A DNA stretch of 64,000 bases from Lactiplantibacillus mudanjiangensis. Lineage in GTDB: Bacteria; Bacillota; Bacilli; Lactobacillales; Lactobacillaceae. The stretch is from assembly GCF_005405385.1 (NCBI RefSeq), contig NZ_BJDY01000005.1:208572-272571 (forward strand). Reading direction: 5' to 3'. Position numbers and translations under genes: made by a program. The notes beneath the pieces were generated by a model. That model did no database searches. It saw nothing but the letters and a program-made list of their open reading frames with translations, and was not told the origin of the DNA. Of the stretch, positions 45,997-56,145 are shown in pieces (positions within the stretch are counted from its first letter, which is position 1; the number at the start of each line of letters is the position of its first letter).

Positions 45997-47772
45997 TTAT
46001 AAAATCACATAAGCATAATACGTCACGAACACACAAATCACCATACAAATCAGGTTAAGTGGAATCCCAACTTTAAAGTAATCGGTAAACTTATAGTGAC
46101 CGGGACCATAAACAATCAGATTCGTTTGATAGCCAATTGGCGTTGAAAAGTCGGCAGTAGCCGCGATCGTAATCAACATGACTAACATTATCACTGGTAA
46201 GTTGACAATTTTCGCCGCTGAAACCACAATTGGAAACATCAATGATAATGCCGCCGCATTCGATAAGATGGCCGTTAAGAAGTTGGTGATAAAGTACAAC
46301 AAGAACATATAAACTATCGGGGCCGAGTTTCCTGTTAAGGCCACCAATCCTTTAGCAATAAACTTATCCGCACCAACATTGGACATTGCAACGCCTAAGC
46401 TGTAGGAACTTGCAACTAAGAACAAAACATTCATATCAACGGCCTTCACCACATCATCAACCGTCACACACTTAGTTAAGAACAAAAGCACACAGGCCGC
46501 GGCTAAACCGACAAATAAATCGATCACACCAATGGTGGATGCAATAATCGTTGTAATCAATAACAAGAGTGGCAAAAAGTCTTTATACGTTGTCGCCACA
46601 TTTTGGGTTGGTTGCGTATTAAAGACATGGACATCTTTCATCGCTTCAAGTTGGGCACCATCATTGTTGGTAATCGCCACGAGATCATCGCCGGCCTTCA
46701 AATTAATCCGACCAATTTGACCTTTTAACTGAACCGCATTTCGATGAATCGCGACGATCACACTGCCATACCGATTACGAAAATTGGCTGATTTAACCGT
46801 TTGATTAATCAATGTTGAGTTTTCGGGAATCGATAGTTCTACAATTTGTGCCTGTTCATTCGTAATATCAGCCATATTGACCTTTTCAGTACTGGGAATT
46901 AATCCTTTGATTTGTAATAAATCATTGATTTCGTTAATCGAACCGGTGAAGTACAACTTGTCGCCTTGTTGTAGTTCGACAGCTTGACTGACGGGGACAA
47001 TGGGACGGCCAGCGCGATTGATTGCGGCCAAAAAGACATTTTCTAAATCACGCAATCCAGCTGCAGCTACAGTTTGCCCAAGGTATTCAAAGTCTGGTCC
47101 AACTGACATTTCAATCAAATAATCATTTGGGGCGTCCGTGACTTCATCTAAAGGACTATTGCGATAATTAGGTAACAAGTGATACCCAATCGTCATCAAA
47201 TAACCAATCCCAACGATGGTAATCGGCAGCCCCACAATCGCTAAGTCAAAAGTCCCGAATTGCTTCAAATGGTATTTGGATAACAATCCCTGAGCAACTA
47301 AGTTTGTCGACGTCCCTAAGACCGTCAACAAGCCACTTAAAATCGTGGCATACGATAGCGGAATTAAGAATTTTGAGGCCGATAGTCCTTTCTCCTTACA
47401 CCATTTCTGTACCATCGGCGTTAAGGTTGAAACGATTGGCGTGTTATTCATAAAAGGCGAAATCACACTCACGGTCGTCAATAATTTCAATAACGCCCCA
47501 CGTTCATGTTGCCCATTACCCAAAATACGGTTAAACAACCGATTGACAACATTACTCTTCGCAATCGCATAGGCCATAATATACATCAACGCAATGGTGG
47601 CTAAACCATCATTAGCGAACCCCGCTAGCGCATCACTAGGTGACAACACCCCAATTAATAATAAGAAACCCAACGCACATAAAATCACGGCGTTCGGGGT
47701 GGTGATTTCCATGGCCATCACAACAAAAGTTACGACTAAGGTTATTAAAACAATGGCAATTTGAACGGTCAT
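45997..47772 (-). CDS. SLC13 family sulfate/anion permease with two TrkA-C domains
   Basis: A 591-residue membrane carrier: helices in the first third, two TrkA-C (RCK-C) domains in the middle (about 215-290 and 305-380), then more helices. Na+-coupled sulfate carriers of the SAC1/SLT type share this design, and dicarboxylate carriers are related. Its place beside sulfate activation genes favours sulfate. It is separated from the arylsulfotransferase gene by a terminator and has its own promoter region. Confidence 0.8.
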   Translation of the reverse strand: MTVQIAIVLITLVVTFVVMAMEITTPNAVILCALGFLLLIGVLSPSDALAGFANDGLATIALMYIMAYAIAKSNVVNRLFNRILGNGQHERGALLKLLTTVSVISPFMNNTPIVSTLTPMVQKWCKEKGLSASKFLIPLSYATILSGLLTVLGTSTNLVAQGLLSKYHLKQFGTFDLAIVGLPITIVGIGYLMTIGYHLLPNYRNSPLDEVTDAPNDYLIEMSVGPDFEYLGQTVAAAGLRDLENVFLAAINRAGRPIVPVSQAVELQQGDKLYFTGSINEINDLLQIKGLIPSTEKVNMADITNEQAQIVELSIPENSTLINQTVKSANFRNRYGSVIVAIHRNAVQLKGQIGRINLKAGDDLVAITNNDGAQLEAMKDVHVFNTQPTQNVATTYKDFLPLLLLITTIIASTIGVIDLFVGLAAACVLLFLTKCVTVDDVVKAVDMNVLFLVASSYSLGVAMSNVGADKFIAKGLVALTGNSAPIVYMFLLYFITNFLTAILSNAAALSLMFPIVVSAAKIVNLPVIMLVMLITIAATADFSTPIGYQTNLIVYGPGHYKFTDYFKVGIPLNLICMVICVFVTYYAYVIL

Positions 47773-47963
47773 TTACCAAGACTCCAATCCGCGACAACGC
47801 GCTATTTTCGATCAACTAGACTTTTATTGTAAGCAACAAATATGACCAAATTCGCGCTAGCCTGTGAAAGCATTAGGCAATTCCGCAAGATTTTGAGAAG
47901 ATTGTGTGTGTATTTTTAAAACTGGCCAAAAAAAGAAGCGTGCGACTATAGTTATTTAATGCA

Positions 47964-47997
47964 AAAAAGAGTTTGGGTGTTATCCCAAACTCTTCCT
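47964..47997 (-). terminator. Terminator of the sulfation cluster's main operon
   Basis: Perfect 11-bp stem AAGAGTTTGGG / CCCAAACTCTT followed by six T on the minus strand, right after the arylsulfotransferase gene. Confidence 0.88.
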
Positions 47998-48009
47998 TTG
48001 AATTCATAC

Positions 48010-49746
48010 CTATTCATTAGTTCCGTAACTGTGTTTCGTTGGATATAAGGAGAATCGTTCGGCCCGATAAACGTAACCGCCGCTCCCCAAATTACTTAAC
48101 TTCACGTTAAAGACTTGTTTTTTCGTCTTTGTGTCATATTCAATAATATTCGCGGCATCACCGTTATCTAACCACCCGAAGTCAATCAAGCGATTACTGC
48201 TACTGAGGTAACGGTTCGACCCGATAATATTACTAAAGTTGGCCTTACCTAACGATTTTCCATAACTACCGACTTGACTAATTGTCTTGGTCTTTTCGTT
48301 AATATGGTATTCGACACCTTCTGAATACTTACCAGAAGATTTAGCCAATGACGACTTCGTGGTCCCGACCGCAATGTTATTATTGAAGATTAATAGATTC
48401 AAGGAATTCTTATTCTTCAACGTTGATGGATCAACAATCGCAGCGTGTTGACCACCTGGCCAAGAAATCTTGCCACTCGCCTTCAACAAATACTTCCGAT
48501 AAGACTTCGGCCAAGCTGAACGTTTCTTACCCGATAGAATCCACTTAATCTTTTCAGTCTTGTAATCAATCTTCATGACCAAGTTTTGATTCCGACTAGA
48601 AATAATCAAGCTCTTATCGGTTGAATCGTAATAAACCGAATTTTCATGGAACCAGTCAGTTTTACCCATGTACTTAGAAGACTTGGTTGCGGAATATTGT
48701 TCATAGAATTTCGCTGGTAAGATGTTCTTCATGTTAATGACCTTGGTAATCTTACCGGTCTTATGCGAAATCACGATCATCGTATCTTCAACATACTTCC
48801 GACCACCATCAGAAACCGTGGCGATCAAATCACCATTTGGCAATTCAGTCACATCATGGTGAATTTGGTTATGGTTTTGTTTCTTAGAACCAGCCGTCTT
48901 CCCCCATGCTTTATGGTTTAAGCGATAGACCTTGTACATCTTACCCGTGTAATCCATTTCAACTAATTGATTAAAGTAGGAATTAGACTTCTTCGACTTC
49001 GTCCAGATCAACAAATGTCCATTACTTAATTGCTTAAAGATATGCGAGGTTGGACGTGTCGTATACCAACGAATTGTTCCATCCGCATCCATCCCAAAGG
49101 AATAGTTCTTAGACTTGTTTTTACCAGAGATGGTTGTCCGGACCATAAAGGTTAACTTAGAATTACCCGAGCCTAAGACCATCTTTGACTTGTTATTCTT
49201 CTTAACCGAGACCTTCATAGAAGACAATGAACTTGGTAACTTCTTAGTCTTCAAATAGATCGTCTTCGTTTGTTTGGTCTTATTCTTATAAGTGACCGTC
49301 ACTTTGACTTTGTTCTTATAGTTAGCATACAAACCAAGCACTTGTAACGTATGGTTCTTCGTATACTTAGTCGTCTTGTTGGTAATCGACGTCTTACTTG
49401 TCTTTCCAACGACTGTATACGTCACTTTAGCCGCTTTAGTCGTATGGAACGCTGCAATCGCGGTCAGTGGCGAACTTCCATACGCATTCACTTTAGTATA
49501 CATGTTACTAAAGGTATAGCTAGATCCACTAGCAGCAGCCTTTTTTATCTTAGTGGTTGTTGATTTTTGTTTCTTAATACCACCATAAACCAGCCGCGAA
49601 TTAATATCCTTCTTAACCGCACTGTCTGAACGGACCTTGCTACCATTGCTAGTCGTCTTGGTTGCGGATTGATAGCCATACCAACCGGCAGCCCCGCCAC
49701 CAAGTACCACCACAATTAAAATGATGAGCCAAACTTTCTTGCGCAT
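48010..49746 (-). CDS. Surface arylsulfate sulfotransferase (AssT-like)
   Basis: About 578 residues: an N-terminal membrane anchor (VWLIILIVVVLGGGAAGWYG), a Thr/Lys/Ser-rich Ig-like N-terminal domain (about 85-200) and a C-terminal beta-propeller. HHDVTELPNGDLIATVS and DWFHENSVYY keep the histidines of AssT enzymes, which use a histidine to take sulfate from an aryl sulfate and pass it to a phenol. No cysteine pair or LPXTG is seen. The start at 49746 follows AAAGGTG. It sits in the same direction after nrnA, 94 bp apart. Enzyme type is likely; donor and acceptor unknown. Confidence 0.82.
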   Translation of the reverse strand: MRKKVWLIILIVVVLGGGAAGWYGYQSATKTTSNGSKVRSDSAVKKDINSRLVYGGIKKQKSTTTKIKKAAASGSSYTFSNMYTKVNAYGSSPLTAIAAFHTTKAAKVTYTVVGKTSKTSITNKTTKYTKNHTLQVLGLYANYKNKVKVTVTYKNKTKQTKTIYLKTKKLPSSLSSMKVSVKKNNKSKMVLGSGNSKLTFMVRTTISGKNKSKNYSFGMDADGTIRWYTTRPTSHIFKQLSNGHLLIWTKSKKSNSYFNQLVEMDYTGKMYKVYRLNHKAWGKTAGSKKQNHNQIHHDVTELPNGDLIATVSDGGRKYVEDTMIVISHKTGKITKVINMKNILPAKFYEQYSATKSSKYMGKTDWFHENSVYYDSTDKSLIISSRNQNLVMKIDYKTEKIKWILSGKKRSAWPKSYRKYLLKASGKISWPGGQHAAIVDPSTLKNKNSLNLLIFNNNIAVGTTKSSLAKSSGKYSEGVEYHINEKTKTISQVGSYGKSLGKANFSNIIGSNRYLSSSNRLIDFGWLDNGDAANIIEYDTKTKKQVFNVKLSNLGSGGYVYRAERFSLYPTKHSYGTNE

Positions 49747-49839
49747 ATCATCGACACCTTTACTAATAAATGTAGCGGCCTCCAACTTGGAGAACCGCCG
49801 AATATTTTATCCTATATCTTTAAGTAAAACACGTTTGAC

Positions 49840-50772
49840 TTAAAAAAGCTCTCGCATGCGCTCAATTAACTGCTCAGCCACCGTTAAGTTTTGAACATAA
49901 GTACCACTAGCCAACGGATGGCCGCCACCACCAAAACGTCGAGCTAAATCATCGATTGGCACTTGCTTAGAACGCAAATGCACCCGATAAGTGCCATCAG
50001 GATGTTCAATCAACCACAGCCAACCTCGGACATTGGTTAATTTTCCCGGTAAGGCCACCACAGCATCGACTTCATCTAACCGCAACCCTAATTGACGCAA
50101 CGTGCGTTGGGTCAATGTTAAGATGCCAACTCCATGATCATCAACTTCCAGATTGCTTAACACGTAACCGGCCAACTTACTAATTCGTGGTGTTAGATCC
50201 GTCACCTGATGGCTGACACGACTGACATCCACACCTAATGCCGCTAACTTCGCGGCGATACTCAACGTCCGGGCCGTCGTTTCTGGTGTTGAAAATTGAA
50301 CCGTATCACCTAAGATCCCGGCATACAAGCGACTCGCCGCTGCCGTATCCAACGTCAACTGTTGATAGTTAGCTTGATAAAACGTATAGATCATTTCCGC
50401 GCAACTCGAGAAATCGGGATCAACCCAATTCAACTGTCCATATGGATCTAGATTAGGATGATGATCAATCTTAATGACAGGAATCCCCACCGGTAGTGCG
50501 CCATCAATGCGTTGCGCATTAGCGCAATCCACCACAATAATGAGATCATCGGCTTGCGGTGTTTCTAATGTTATCGCTGCTGGATCGCTTAACCACGCCA
50601 AAGTCTGACTCGGCGTGCCACCAGCCATCACATTTTTATCAGGAAAGGCCTGTTGCAACAAACCGATTAACCCGAATTGACTACCTAACGCATCCGGATC
50701 AGGATTTTGATGGCGGTAAACATAGATGTTGGCATGTTGCTGAATCATCGTTAAAATTTCAGTTAACATCAT
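49840..50772 (-). CDS. nrnA: NrnA-type DHH phosphoesterase (pAp phosphatase)
   Basis: A protein of about 310 residues with DHH-family motifs: RHQNPDPDALGSQFGL, DDLIIVVDCA, DHHPN, and the DHHA1 end GGGGHPLASG. NrnA enzymes degrade short oligonucleotides and hydrolyse 3'-phosphoadenosine 5'-phosphate (pAp), the by-product of sulfotransfer. Its place after cysC (10 bp apart) suggests pAp removal here. ATG at 50772 or 50769 follow GGGTGG. Confidence 0.9.
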   Translation of the reverse strand: MMLTEILTMIQQHANIYVYRHQNPDPDALGSQFGLIGLLQQAFPDKNVMAGGTPSQTLAWLSDPAAITLETPQADDLIIVVDCANAQRIDGALPVGIPVIKIDHHPNLDPYGQLNWVDPDFSSCAEMIYTFYQANYQQLTLDTAAASRLYAGILGDTVQFSTPETTARTLSIAAKLAALGVDVSRVSHQVTDLTPRISKLAGYVLSNLEVDDHGVGILTLTQRTLRQLGLRLDEVDAVVALPGKLTNVRGWLWLIEHPDGTYRVHLRSKQVPIDDLARRFGGGGHPLASGTYVQNLTVAEQLIERMRELF

Positions 50773-50785
50773 CAAGCCACCCGTG

Positions 50786-51397
50786 TTAAGCTGACAGGTC
50801 TAAATAACCATGATTGGTTAAATAGCGCATGATTTGTTCGACCGACTCACTTAATGGTTGTTTCGACGTATCAATAGTAATTTCCGGTTGCGTTGGCGCC
50901 TCATAAGGCGCATCGATCCCAGTAAAGCCTTTGATATCACCACGACGAGCCTTGGCATATAATTGCTTCACATCACGTTCTTCACACACGGCAAGTGGCG
51001 TATCTACAAAGATTTCGACAAATTCACCCGCTGCCAATAAGTCACGCACTTGGTCGCGATCCGCTTGATAAGGTGAAATAAACGCAGTAAGTGTAATGAC
51101 ACCGGCATCAACAAACAATTTAGACACTTCACCGACCCGACGAATGTTTTCTTGCCGATCAGCCGCAGAAAAGCCTAAATTACTGTTCAGTCCAAAGCGC
51201 ATATTATCGCCATCTAAAACATAGCTATTCACTTGTTCTTCATAAAGCCGTTGCGCTACCGCATTGGCAATCGTTGATTTACCAGAACCTGACAACCCGG
51301 TGAACCACAGCACGGGGCTGCGATGACCGGCTAATGTTTGACGTTGTTGCTTACTAACTTGCGTATTTTGCCAAGTAATATTGGTTGATTTACTCAT
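50786..51397 (-). CDS. cysC: Adenylylsulfate (APS) kinase
   Basis: A 203-residue P-loop kinase: [31 protein letters not shown], and [26 protein letters not shown] are classical. It phosphorylates APS to PAPS. It overlaps sat by 8 bp. No PAPS reductase or sulfite reductase is present in the window, so PAPS is likely used for sulfotransfer. Confidence 0.94.
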   Translation of the reverse strand: MSKSTNITWQNTQVSKQQRQTLAGHRSPVLWFTGLSGSGKSTIANAVAQRLYEEQVNSYVLDGDNMRFGLNSNLGFSAADRQENIRRVGEVSKLFVDAGVITLTAFISPYQADRDQVRDLLAAGEFVEIFVDTPLAVCEERDVKQLYAKARRGDIKGFTGIDAPYEAPTQPEITIDTSKQPLSESVEQIMRYLTNHGYLDLSA

Positions 51398-52565
51398 GAA
51401 CCATCGCCGCCTTTCGTTTTAACCCATCAATTAAGACTTGAGCGACTTCTGGTCGTGACACTTCTTTTGGTGGTACCACGCCATCGCTTAACATCTTCCG
51501 GACCTTAGTCCCGCTCAACGAAATATGGTCGTCATCTGGATGTGGGCAAGTCTTCGCCGTCGCCATTGAGCCACAACGTTTGCAATAGAAAGAATTTTCA
51601 AATTTGAAGAAGCCCATCCCAAGTTCGGATTCAACGGACGTAATCAAGGCTTGGGCTTCGTAAGTCCCATAGTAGTCACCAACACCGGCATGATCACGGC
51701 CGACAATAAAGTGCGTACAGCCATAGTTTTTGCGGACCGTTGCATGTAAGATGGCCTCACGAGGGCCCGCATAACGCATCGCCGCTGGATAAATGACTAA
51801 GCGGACACGATCAGCGGGATAATAATGCTTCAAAATCGTTTGATAACTGTCCATCCGCACATCGGCCGGAATATCATCAGCTTTGGTTTCACCAACAAGT
51901 GGATTCAACAACAAGCCATCAACACTTTCAAGCGCCGTTTTTTGAATAAATTCATGAGCACGATGAATCGGATTACGTGTTTGGAAACCAACAATGGTTT
52001 CCCACCCTAATTCATGAAACATTTGGCGCGTGGCTTTGGGTGCCATATAGAATTGATCGAATTCACCATGACTCGGTTGTTTCAATAATTTAATGGGACC
52101 ACCTAAATAGACATCACCGTTATCAAGCATGCGTTTTACTCCAGGATGCGCACTTTCAGTAGTGCCATAGACCTTTTGGGCTTCGACTTGTTTGTCAGGT
52201 CGGAATTTATCGGTCACGGTTAAGGTCCCATATAAAGTCCCATCAGCGGTCTTTAAGGCAACTTCTTGCCCAATTGTCACCGTTTCAGCCGTGGCTTCAT
52301 CAACCGGAAGCGTAATCGGAATAGACCACAATACGCCGTTCGTTAAATGCATGTTGTCGACGACACCGCGATAATCAGCTTCCGACATAAAGCCAGTCAG
52401 TGGACTAAAGCCACCAATCCCAATGAGTTCCAAGTCGGATAGATTCCACGCATTGATTGTTAAGCTTGGTAATTTTTCAGCAGCTTGTCGTGTTGCGTCA
52501 GACTCATCTAATAAATCAATTAATTGGCCGCCGTGCGGTAAAATACCTACTGTTGTTTTTGTCAT
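51390..52565 (-). CDS. sat: Sulfate adenylyltransferase (ATP sulfurylase)
   Basis: A 391-residue ATP sulfurylase of the monomeric bacterial type: [24 protein letters not shown], and the zinc-like [15 protein letters not shown]. It makes APS and pyrophosphate from sulfate and ATP. The gene is 2 bp after the sulfotransferase gene and overlaps cysC, so the set forms one transcript. Confidence 0.95.
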   Translation of the reverse strand: MTKTTVGILPHGGQLIDLLDESDATRQAAEKLPSLTINAWNLSDLELIGIGGFSPLTGFMSEADYRGVVDNMHLTNGVLWSIPITLPVDEATAETVTIGQEVALKTADGTLYGTLTVTDKFRPDKQVEAQKVYGTTESAHPGVKRMLDNGDVYLGGPIKLLKQPSHGEFDQFYMAPKATRQMFHELGWETIVGFQTRNPIHRAHEFIQKTALESVDGLLLNPLVGETKADDIPADVRMDSYQTILKHYYPADRVRLVIYPAAMRYAGPREAILHATVRKNYGCTHFIVGRDHAGVGDYYGTYEAQALITSVESELGMGFFKFENSFYCKRCGSMATAKTCPHPDDDHISLSGTKVRKMLSDGVVPPKEVSRPEVAQVLIDGLKRKAAMVHE

Positions 52566-52567
52566 TA

Positions 52568-54172
52568 TTAATCACCTATCTGTTTTAAAATTTTGTCATG
52601 ATATAACGCTAAATATTGTTGCAAAGCGGCTTGGTTAGCCGGATCTTGACTAGCTGCTGTTATTAGCTGTGCCAAGTTTTGGGCAACCTGGGCCAACGTT
52701 AGTGGCGCTTCTGGCATCGATACCGCTGAGTTGTTTTCAACGACAACCTCATCTTGTTGTACGAAAGTTGCCAATTGAGTTTGCGTATCCGGTTGTGTCA
52801 CCGCGGCCGCTGGGATAATCAAGTAAGGTTGGTCTTTGACCGCATGCAAGACACGCACGGTGGATCGTAAGGCCACCTTTAAGGCTGCTGGATCTTGTTG
52901 TAATTGTTCAAAGTCTGCGACTAAAACCAAGTTACGAGTCGCTAAGCCCATTTCGTCACTAACGGCCATGATCATTTCAACAACCGAGCTAGCGGCAACA
53001 TCACCTAAGCCCCAAACATCATCATGTTTGGCATGTTTACGAATAAAGTTATTTAAATCTTCTTTGTCACTAACTAAGACATAATCTTTTGGATACGTGA
53101 CCTCCCAAGGCTGGGTCGTCGCCAACTTTTGACTTAATTGTGTTTGTAATTGATGTGCGCGGGTATTATCGGCCGTTTGTAACACCACACCAAGTTCGGT
53201 TAATTGATCATTCACGTGTTCCACGGCCGCTGCATCATTCCCCCAAACATAAACGGTCTTACCAGGAATCTTTTTATTAAAGTCTCGATATAAGGACCCA
53301 TGTTTAGTCACATATTGATCAGTTAATTGTTTAATTTTGAGATCAAATTCTTCTGATTCAAAGAATTCAGGATCATTCGCCGCTCGCACTGCTAATAAAT
53401 ACAAGGTCTTCGCATCCGGATCGATATTGTTATCCGCTTTAAAGTCGGCCAAGCTTTGCGCACTGTCACTATGTTGCAAGTTTGGATCAATGAAGCCATC
53501 AATTTCAGCCTGCAATGTCCCTTCATCGCTTGGCCATGGTAATTGCAATTGATCAGCAATGCGTTTTAAGGTCGGTAACGTTTCATTAAATAAAGCCTCG
53601 TAAGTAATTAAAATCCGATTCTGATTCTTCGTATCACGCAACGACAATAAGGTCCGCACTTGCCATTGACGTAAAGCCAAAGTCGCATCGCGATGCCAAG
53701 CCCGACTATTGGAATTCACCACATCAATCGGGTTACGGATTAAAATAATCTCAGCCGGTTGCACGTTGATATCAGCTAGTACTGCTTGCCAGAGCTCGAT
53801 ATAATCATTCATCCGGGGATCTTTAATCGCTAAGTATCGTTCATCTGCAAAAAAATCAGTTAAGTATTTGGTCAAGTTTTCGCGATCTTTTTTTATTTTG
53901 GCACTATCCTCATAACCGGCAAAGGCTGGACGATAACGAATCTTACTCCCAATCGACTTATGGATCTTAATCACATCTTTATTCTCAAAATAGCCTTTGG
54001 GATTGATCTTCTTACTAGGGCCCAATAAGTTATTAGTGCCTAGCGAGATGCCCATAAAACTAATACATTTCGTTAAGACGGACGTCCCGGAACGACCACT
54101 GCCGAGAATTAAGACGGCTTTTTTCTTGGGCCGCCATCGATTCATCAAGTGTTGCATCAAACTGTTTGCCAT
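52568..54172 (-). CDS. PAPS-dependent sulfotransferase with extra C-terminal domain
   Basis: About 534 residues. The N-terminal 260 carry the sulfotransferase hallmarks: P-loop-like [16 protein letters not shown] for the 5'-phosphosulfate and [19 protein letters not shown] for the 3'-phosphate. The C-terminal half (about 270-534; [33 protein letters not shown]) is not a domain I recognise and may be a Rossmann-like unit. AGGA lies 8 bp before the ATG at 54172. First gene of the sat-cysC-nrnA-assT run. Acceptor unknown; a glycan or teichoic acid is a guess. Confidence 0.8.
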   Translation of the reverse strand: MANSLMQHLMNRWRPKKKAVLILGSGRSGTSVLTKCISFMGISLGTNNLLGPSKKINPKGYFENKDVIKIHKSIGSKIRYRPAFAGYEDSAKIKKDRENLTKYLTDFFADERYLAIKDPRMNDYIELWQAVLADINVQPAEIILIRNPIDVVNSNSRAWHRDATLALRQWQVRTLLSLRDTKNQNRILITYEALFNETLPTLKRIADQLQLPWPSDEGTLQAEIDGFIDPNLQHSDSAQSLADFKADNNIDPDAKTLYLLAVRAANDPEFFESEEFDLKIKQLTDQYVTKHGSLYRDFNKKIPGKTVYVWGNDAAAVEHVNDQLTELGVVLQTADNTRAHQLQTQLSQKLATTQPWEVTYPKDYVLVSDKEDLNNFIRKHAKHDDVWGLGDVAASSVVEMIMAVSDEMGLATRNLVLVADFEQLQQDPAALKVALRSTVRVLHAVKDQPYLIIPAAAVTQPDTQTQLATFVQQDEVVVENNSAVSMPEAPLTLAQVAQNLAQLITAASQDPANQAALQQYLALYHDKILKQIGD

Positions 54173-54594
54173 TGTCATCATCCTAACTTTTAGTAGTGGT
54201 GCGTTGTCTGGCATACCAGAAACATTAGTAATAATCCTAGCATGGTTTTCGGCCGCAAATATTACCGTGGTCTGAAAATAATATGATTAATTCACGAACA
54301 AATAACTAAAAACTAACCGTAAAAAAGACTTAATTAAAAGCCGCACAATTTCGTTCAAACACTGTTGAATCAACTTTTGTTTCAAATTGTGTGAATTTTA
54401 ATTGACCAAATCAGTCAACGTGAGCTGGTAAAAATTGGGACTAATGAGATCTATTTGCTCACTTAGTCACATTTAAATCAGGGCACAAAAAAACATCACT
54501 TTAGACTTAGCAATCTAAAATGATGTTTCGTTAAATGCTCAATCGTCGAGCTGATCCAGCTGTCATTCAACCGAAAAAAATAAGCAATATTGGC
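54173..54594. other. Upstream region of sulfation operon
   Basis: No gene. It carries a terminator (54486-54530) for the gene to the right, and an inverted repeat CACAATTT (54344-54351) / AAATTGTG (54384-54391) of unknown role. The operon promoter should be here but cannot be fixed with confidence. Confidence 0.4.
54486..54532 (-). terminator. Terminator downstream of element D
   Basis: AACATCA-TTTAGA / TCTAAA-TGATGTT with seven T on the minus strand. It probably belonged to the unknown gene at 54898-55467, with element D inserted between. Confidence 0.75.
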
Positions 54595-54892
54595 TTAAAT
54601 CGTGCTAAATTGGTCATCCCTGGCTGGCTCCGGTTATTTTGCAAACCGATTAATCTAAGCAACCATTATAACCGAGAGCGAGTCCACATTGAGCCCAGCC
54701 GTGGGGGCACTTAGCGATTTATCGCTTAGAGCCTGGCGCTTTTGAAACACGGGTTGGGTGGTTCAAAACGACGGTTCAGACCGCCTTTTGGCTGAGCCGG
54801 TCCCCCCACAGCGTTCCGGCTCAATGTGGGCGAACGGTAGGTGGCAAGCAAATGGCGAAAACTTGCCGTAAAAAATAACTTTCAATCCTTAG
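54595..54892. mobile_element. Foldback element copy D, internally deleted, one end kept
   Basis: Same orientation as B and sharing its right module (CACATTGAGCCCAGCC, TTAGCGATTTATCGCTTAGAG, GGTTGGGTGGTTCAAAACGAC). The right end TTTCAATCCTTAG is kept. The module 2 of about 220 bp between GGTCA and CTGGCTCCGGTTATT is missing, and no left end is seen. Confidence 0.75.
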
Positions 54893-54897
54893 TTATT

Positions 54898-55467
54898 TTA
54901 TCCCCGTGGTTTAGCCCCGGAAATTTGAAATTCTTTGGCATATGGTGTGCCCGCTGCCCAAGCCTTAACTTGTGTGGCCGTCACATCAGCCCACACAGTA
55001 TCTACTGGTAAATCTCGCAACTTCATCGGATCCTTGACCGTCAATTGATAATCCTGCGCCCAAACCAATAGCGCTGGGATCACCGTCAAATCATCATTTA
55101 ACAAATGATATGTTGCCGCCGATGTGTCAATTTCTAAATTAACCGTCAAGCGATCTTTGAATTTGACGATCGGGCCATAATCATTGGTCACCGAATGGTA
55201 AATACCGATGGTCAGTCCATTGATCATCGTTGGGCCAAAGGAGCAAAATTCAGCACCATGTTCATCAGCCAATGTTAATCGGCCCGGCGTGATCGTCAAC
55301 TTGCCGACCGCAAACGGATCGTGATTTAAAGCCTTCGCTAAAAAGCCATGCTGTTTTGGTTTGGGTTTTGGATACGTCTGTTCATTCAACGTAATATCCA
55401 TAAATGTTAATTGGTGTTCTAGATTGGTCGCCACATCAGCCACCGTAACTGCTTTTGGTAAGTCCAT
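54898..55467 (-). CDS. Conserved-looking protein of unknown function
   Basis: About 189 residues, soluble, with a Thr- and Asp-rich beta pattern (LTITPGRLTLADEHGAEFCSFG, GIYHSVTNDYGPIVKFKDRLTVNLEID). No family recognised. GGGAG is 8 bp before the ATG at 55467; the GTG at 55476 lies inside that site. Single gene. Its stop is 5 bp from the end of element D. Confidence 0.75.
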   Translation of the reverse strand: MDLPKAVTVADVATNLEHQLTFMDITLNEQTYPKPKPKQHGFLAKALNHDPFAVGKLTITPGRLTLADEHGAEFCSFGPTMINGLTIGIYHSVTNDYGPIVKFKDRLTVNLEIDTSAATYHLLNDDLTVIPALLVWAQDYQLTVKDPMKLRDLPVDTVWADVTATQVKAWAAGTPYAKEFQISGAKPRG

Positions 55468-55542
55468 CCTATCCACTCCCAGATAGTTCTCATTCTCTCT
55501 AATCTAAGAATACCACTAATCCAGTTGACCGAAATAATCATT

Positions 55543-55977
55543 TTAAAGGGTTAACGTCATCGTTTGATGGGGCAATCCTGCTTCAGTAAATGGTTCGCCA
55601 CTTGGTTGAAAACCTAAGGCTGTGTAAAACCCTTGTGCGGTCACTTGCGCCCCTAGCGTTAATTGTTGATACCCTTGTTGCCGCGCATCCGCAATCATTT
55701 GCGTGAGTAATGCCCGCGCATAACCATGTCCCCGAGCATCCGCTAACGTGGCTACCCGTTGAATATGTAACGTTTGTCCATCTGTTTCTGGCGTCATCCG
55801 GGCTGTGGTAACCGCACCATCCGTCGTATAACCGACATAATGCCATGTCGCATCAGTCACTTGGTCAAGCTCTAATGCGGGATCAATGTGTTGTTCTGTG
55901 ATAAATACTGCCTTACGAATCATAATCGCATCGGCGTAAACCGTCGAATCTGTTTGGTTACTCATTTTAATTTGCAT
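55543..55977 (-). CDS. GNAT-family N-acetyltransferase
   Basis: About 144 residues of GNAT type: IRKAVFITEQHIDPALELDQ is the ElaA/YjcF opening, and RVATLADARGHGYARALLTQMI is the acetyl-CoA motif A. GGAGG lies before the ATG at 55977; the longer frame upstream lacks the fold. Substrate unknown. Single gene. Confidence 0.88.
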   Translation of the reverse strand: MQIKMSNQTDSTVYADAIMIRKAVFITEQHIDPALELDQVTDATWHYVGYTTDGAVTTARMTPETDGQTLHIQRVATLADARGHGYARALLTQMIADARQQGYQQLTLGAQVTAQGFYTALGFQPSGEPFTEAGLPHQTMTLTL

Positions 55978-56145
55978 ACTCGCGCCTCCATCTTTAAATT
56001 TGAGAATACCGTTTTTATTTAACGCCGTCAATCTCGCTGGCTTTAACGAGATGTTAACCATTCAAAACGACGAGATATGTTAAAATGACATGATGACTGT
56101 TTATCGAGTCATATCCAAAATTGTGACAAATGAGGTCTGATTAAT

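Noticed and set aside
45997..54172. Assimilatory sulfate reduction
   Set aside because: No PAPS or sulfite reductase and no siroheme genes are present, while NrnA and two sulfotransferase types are.
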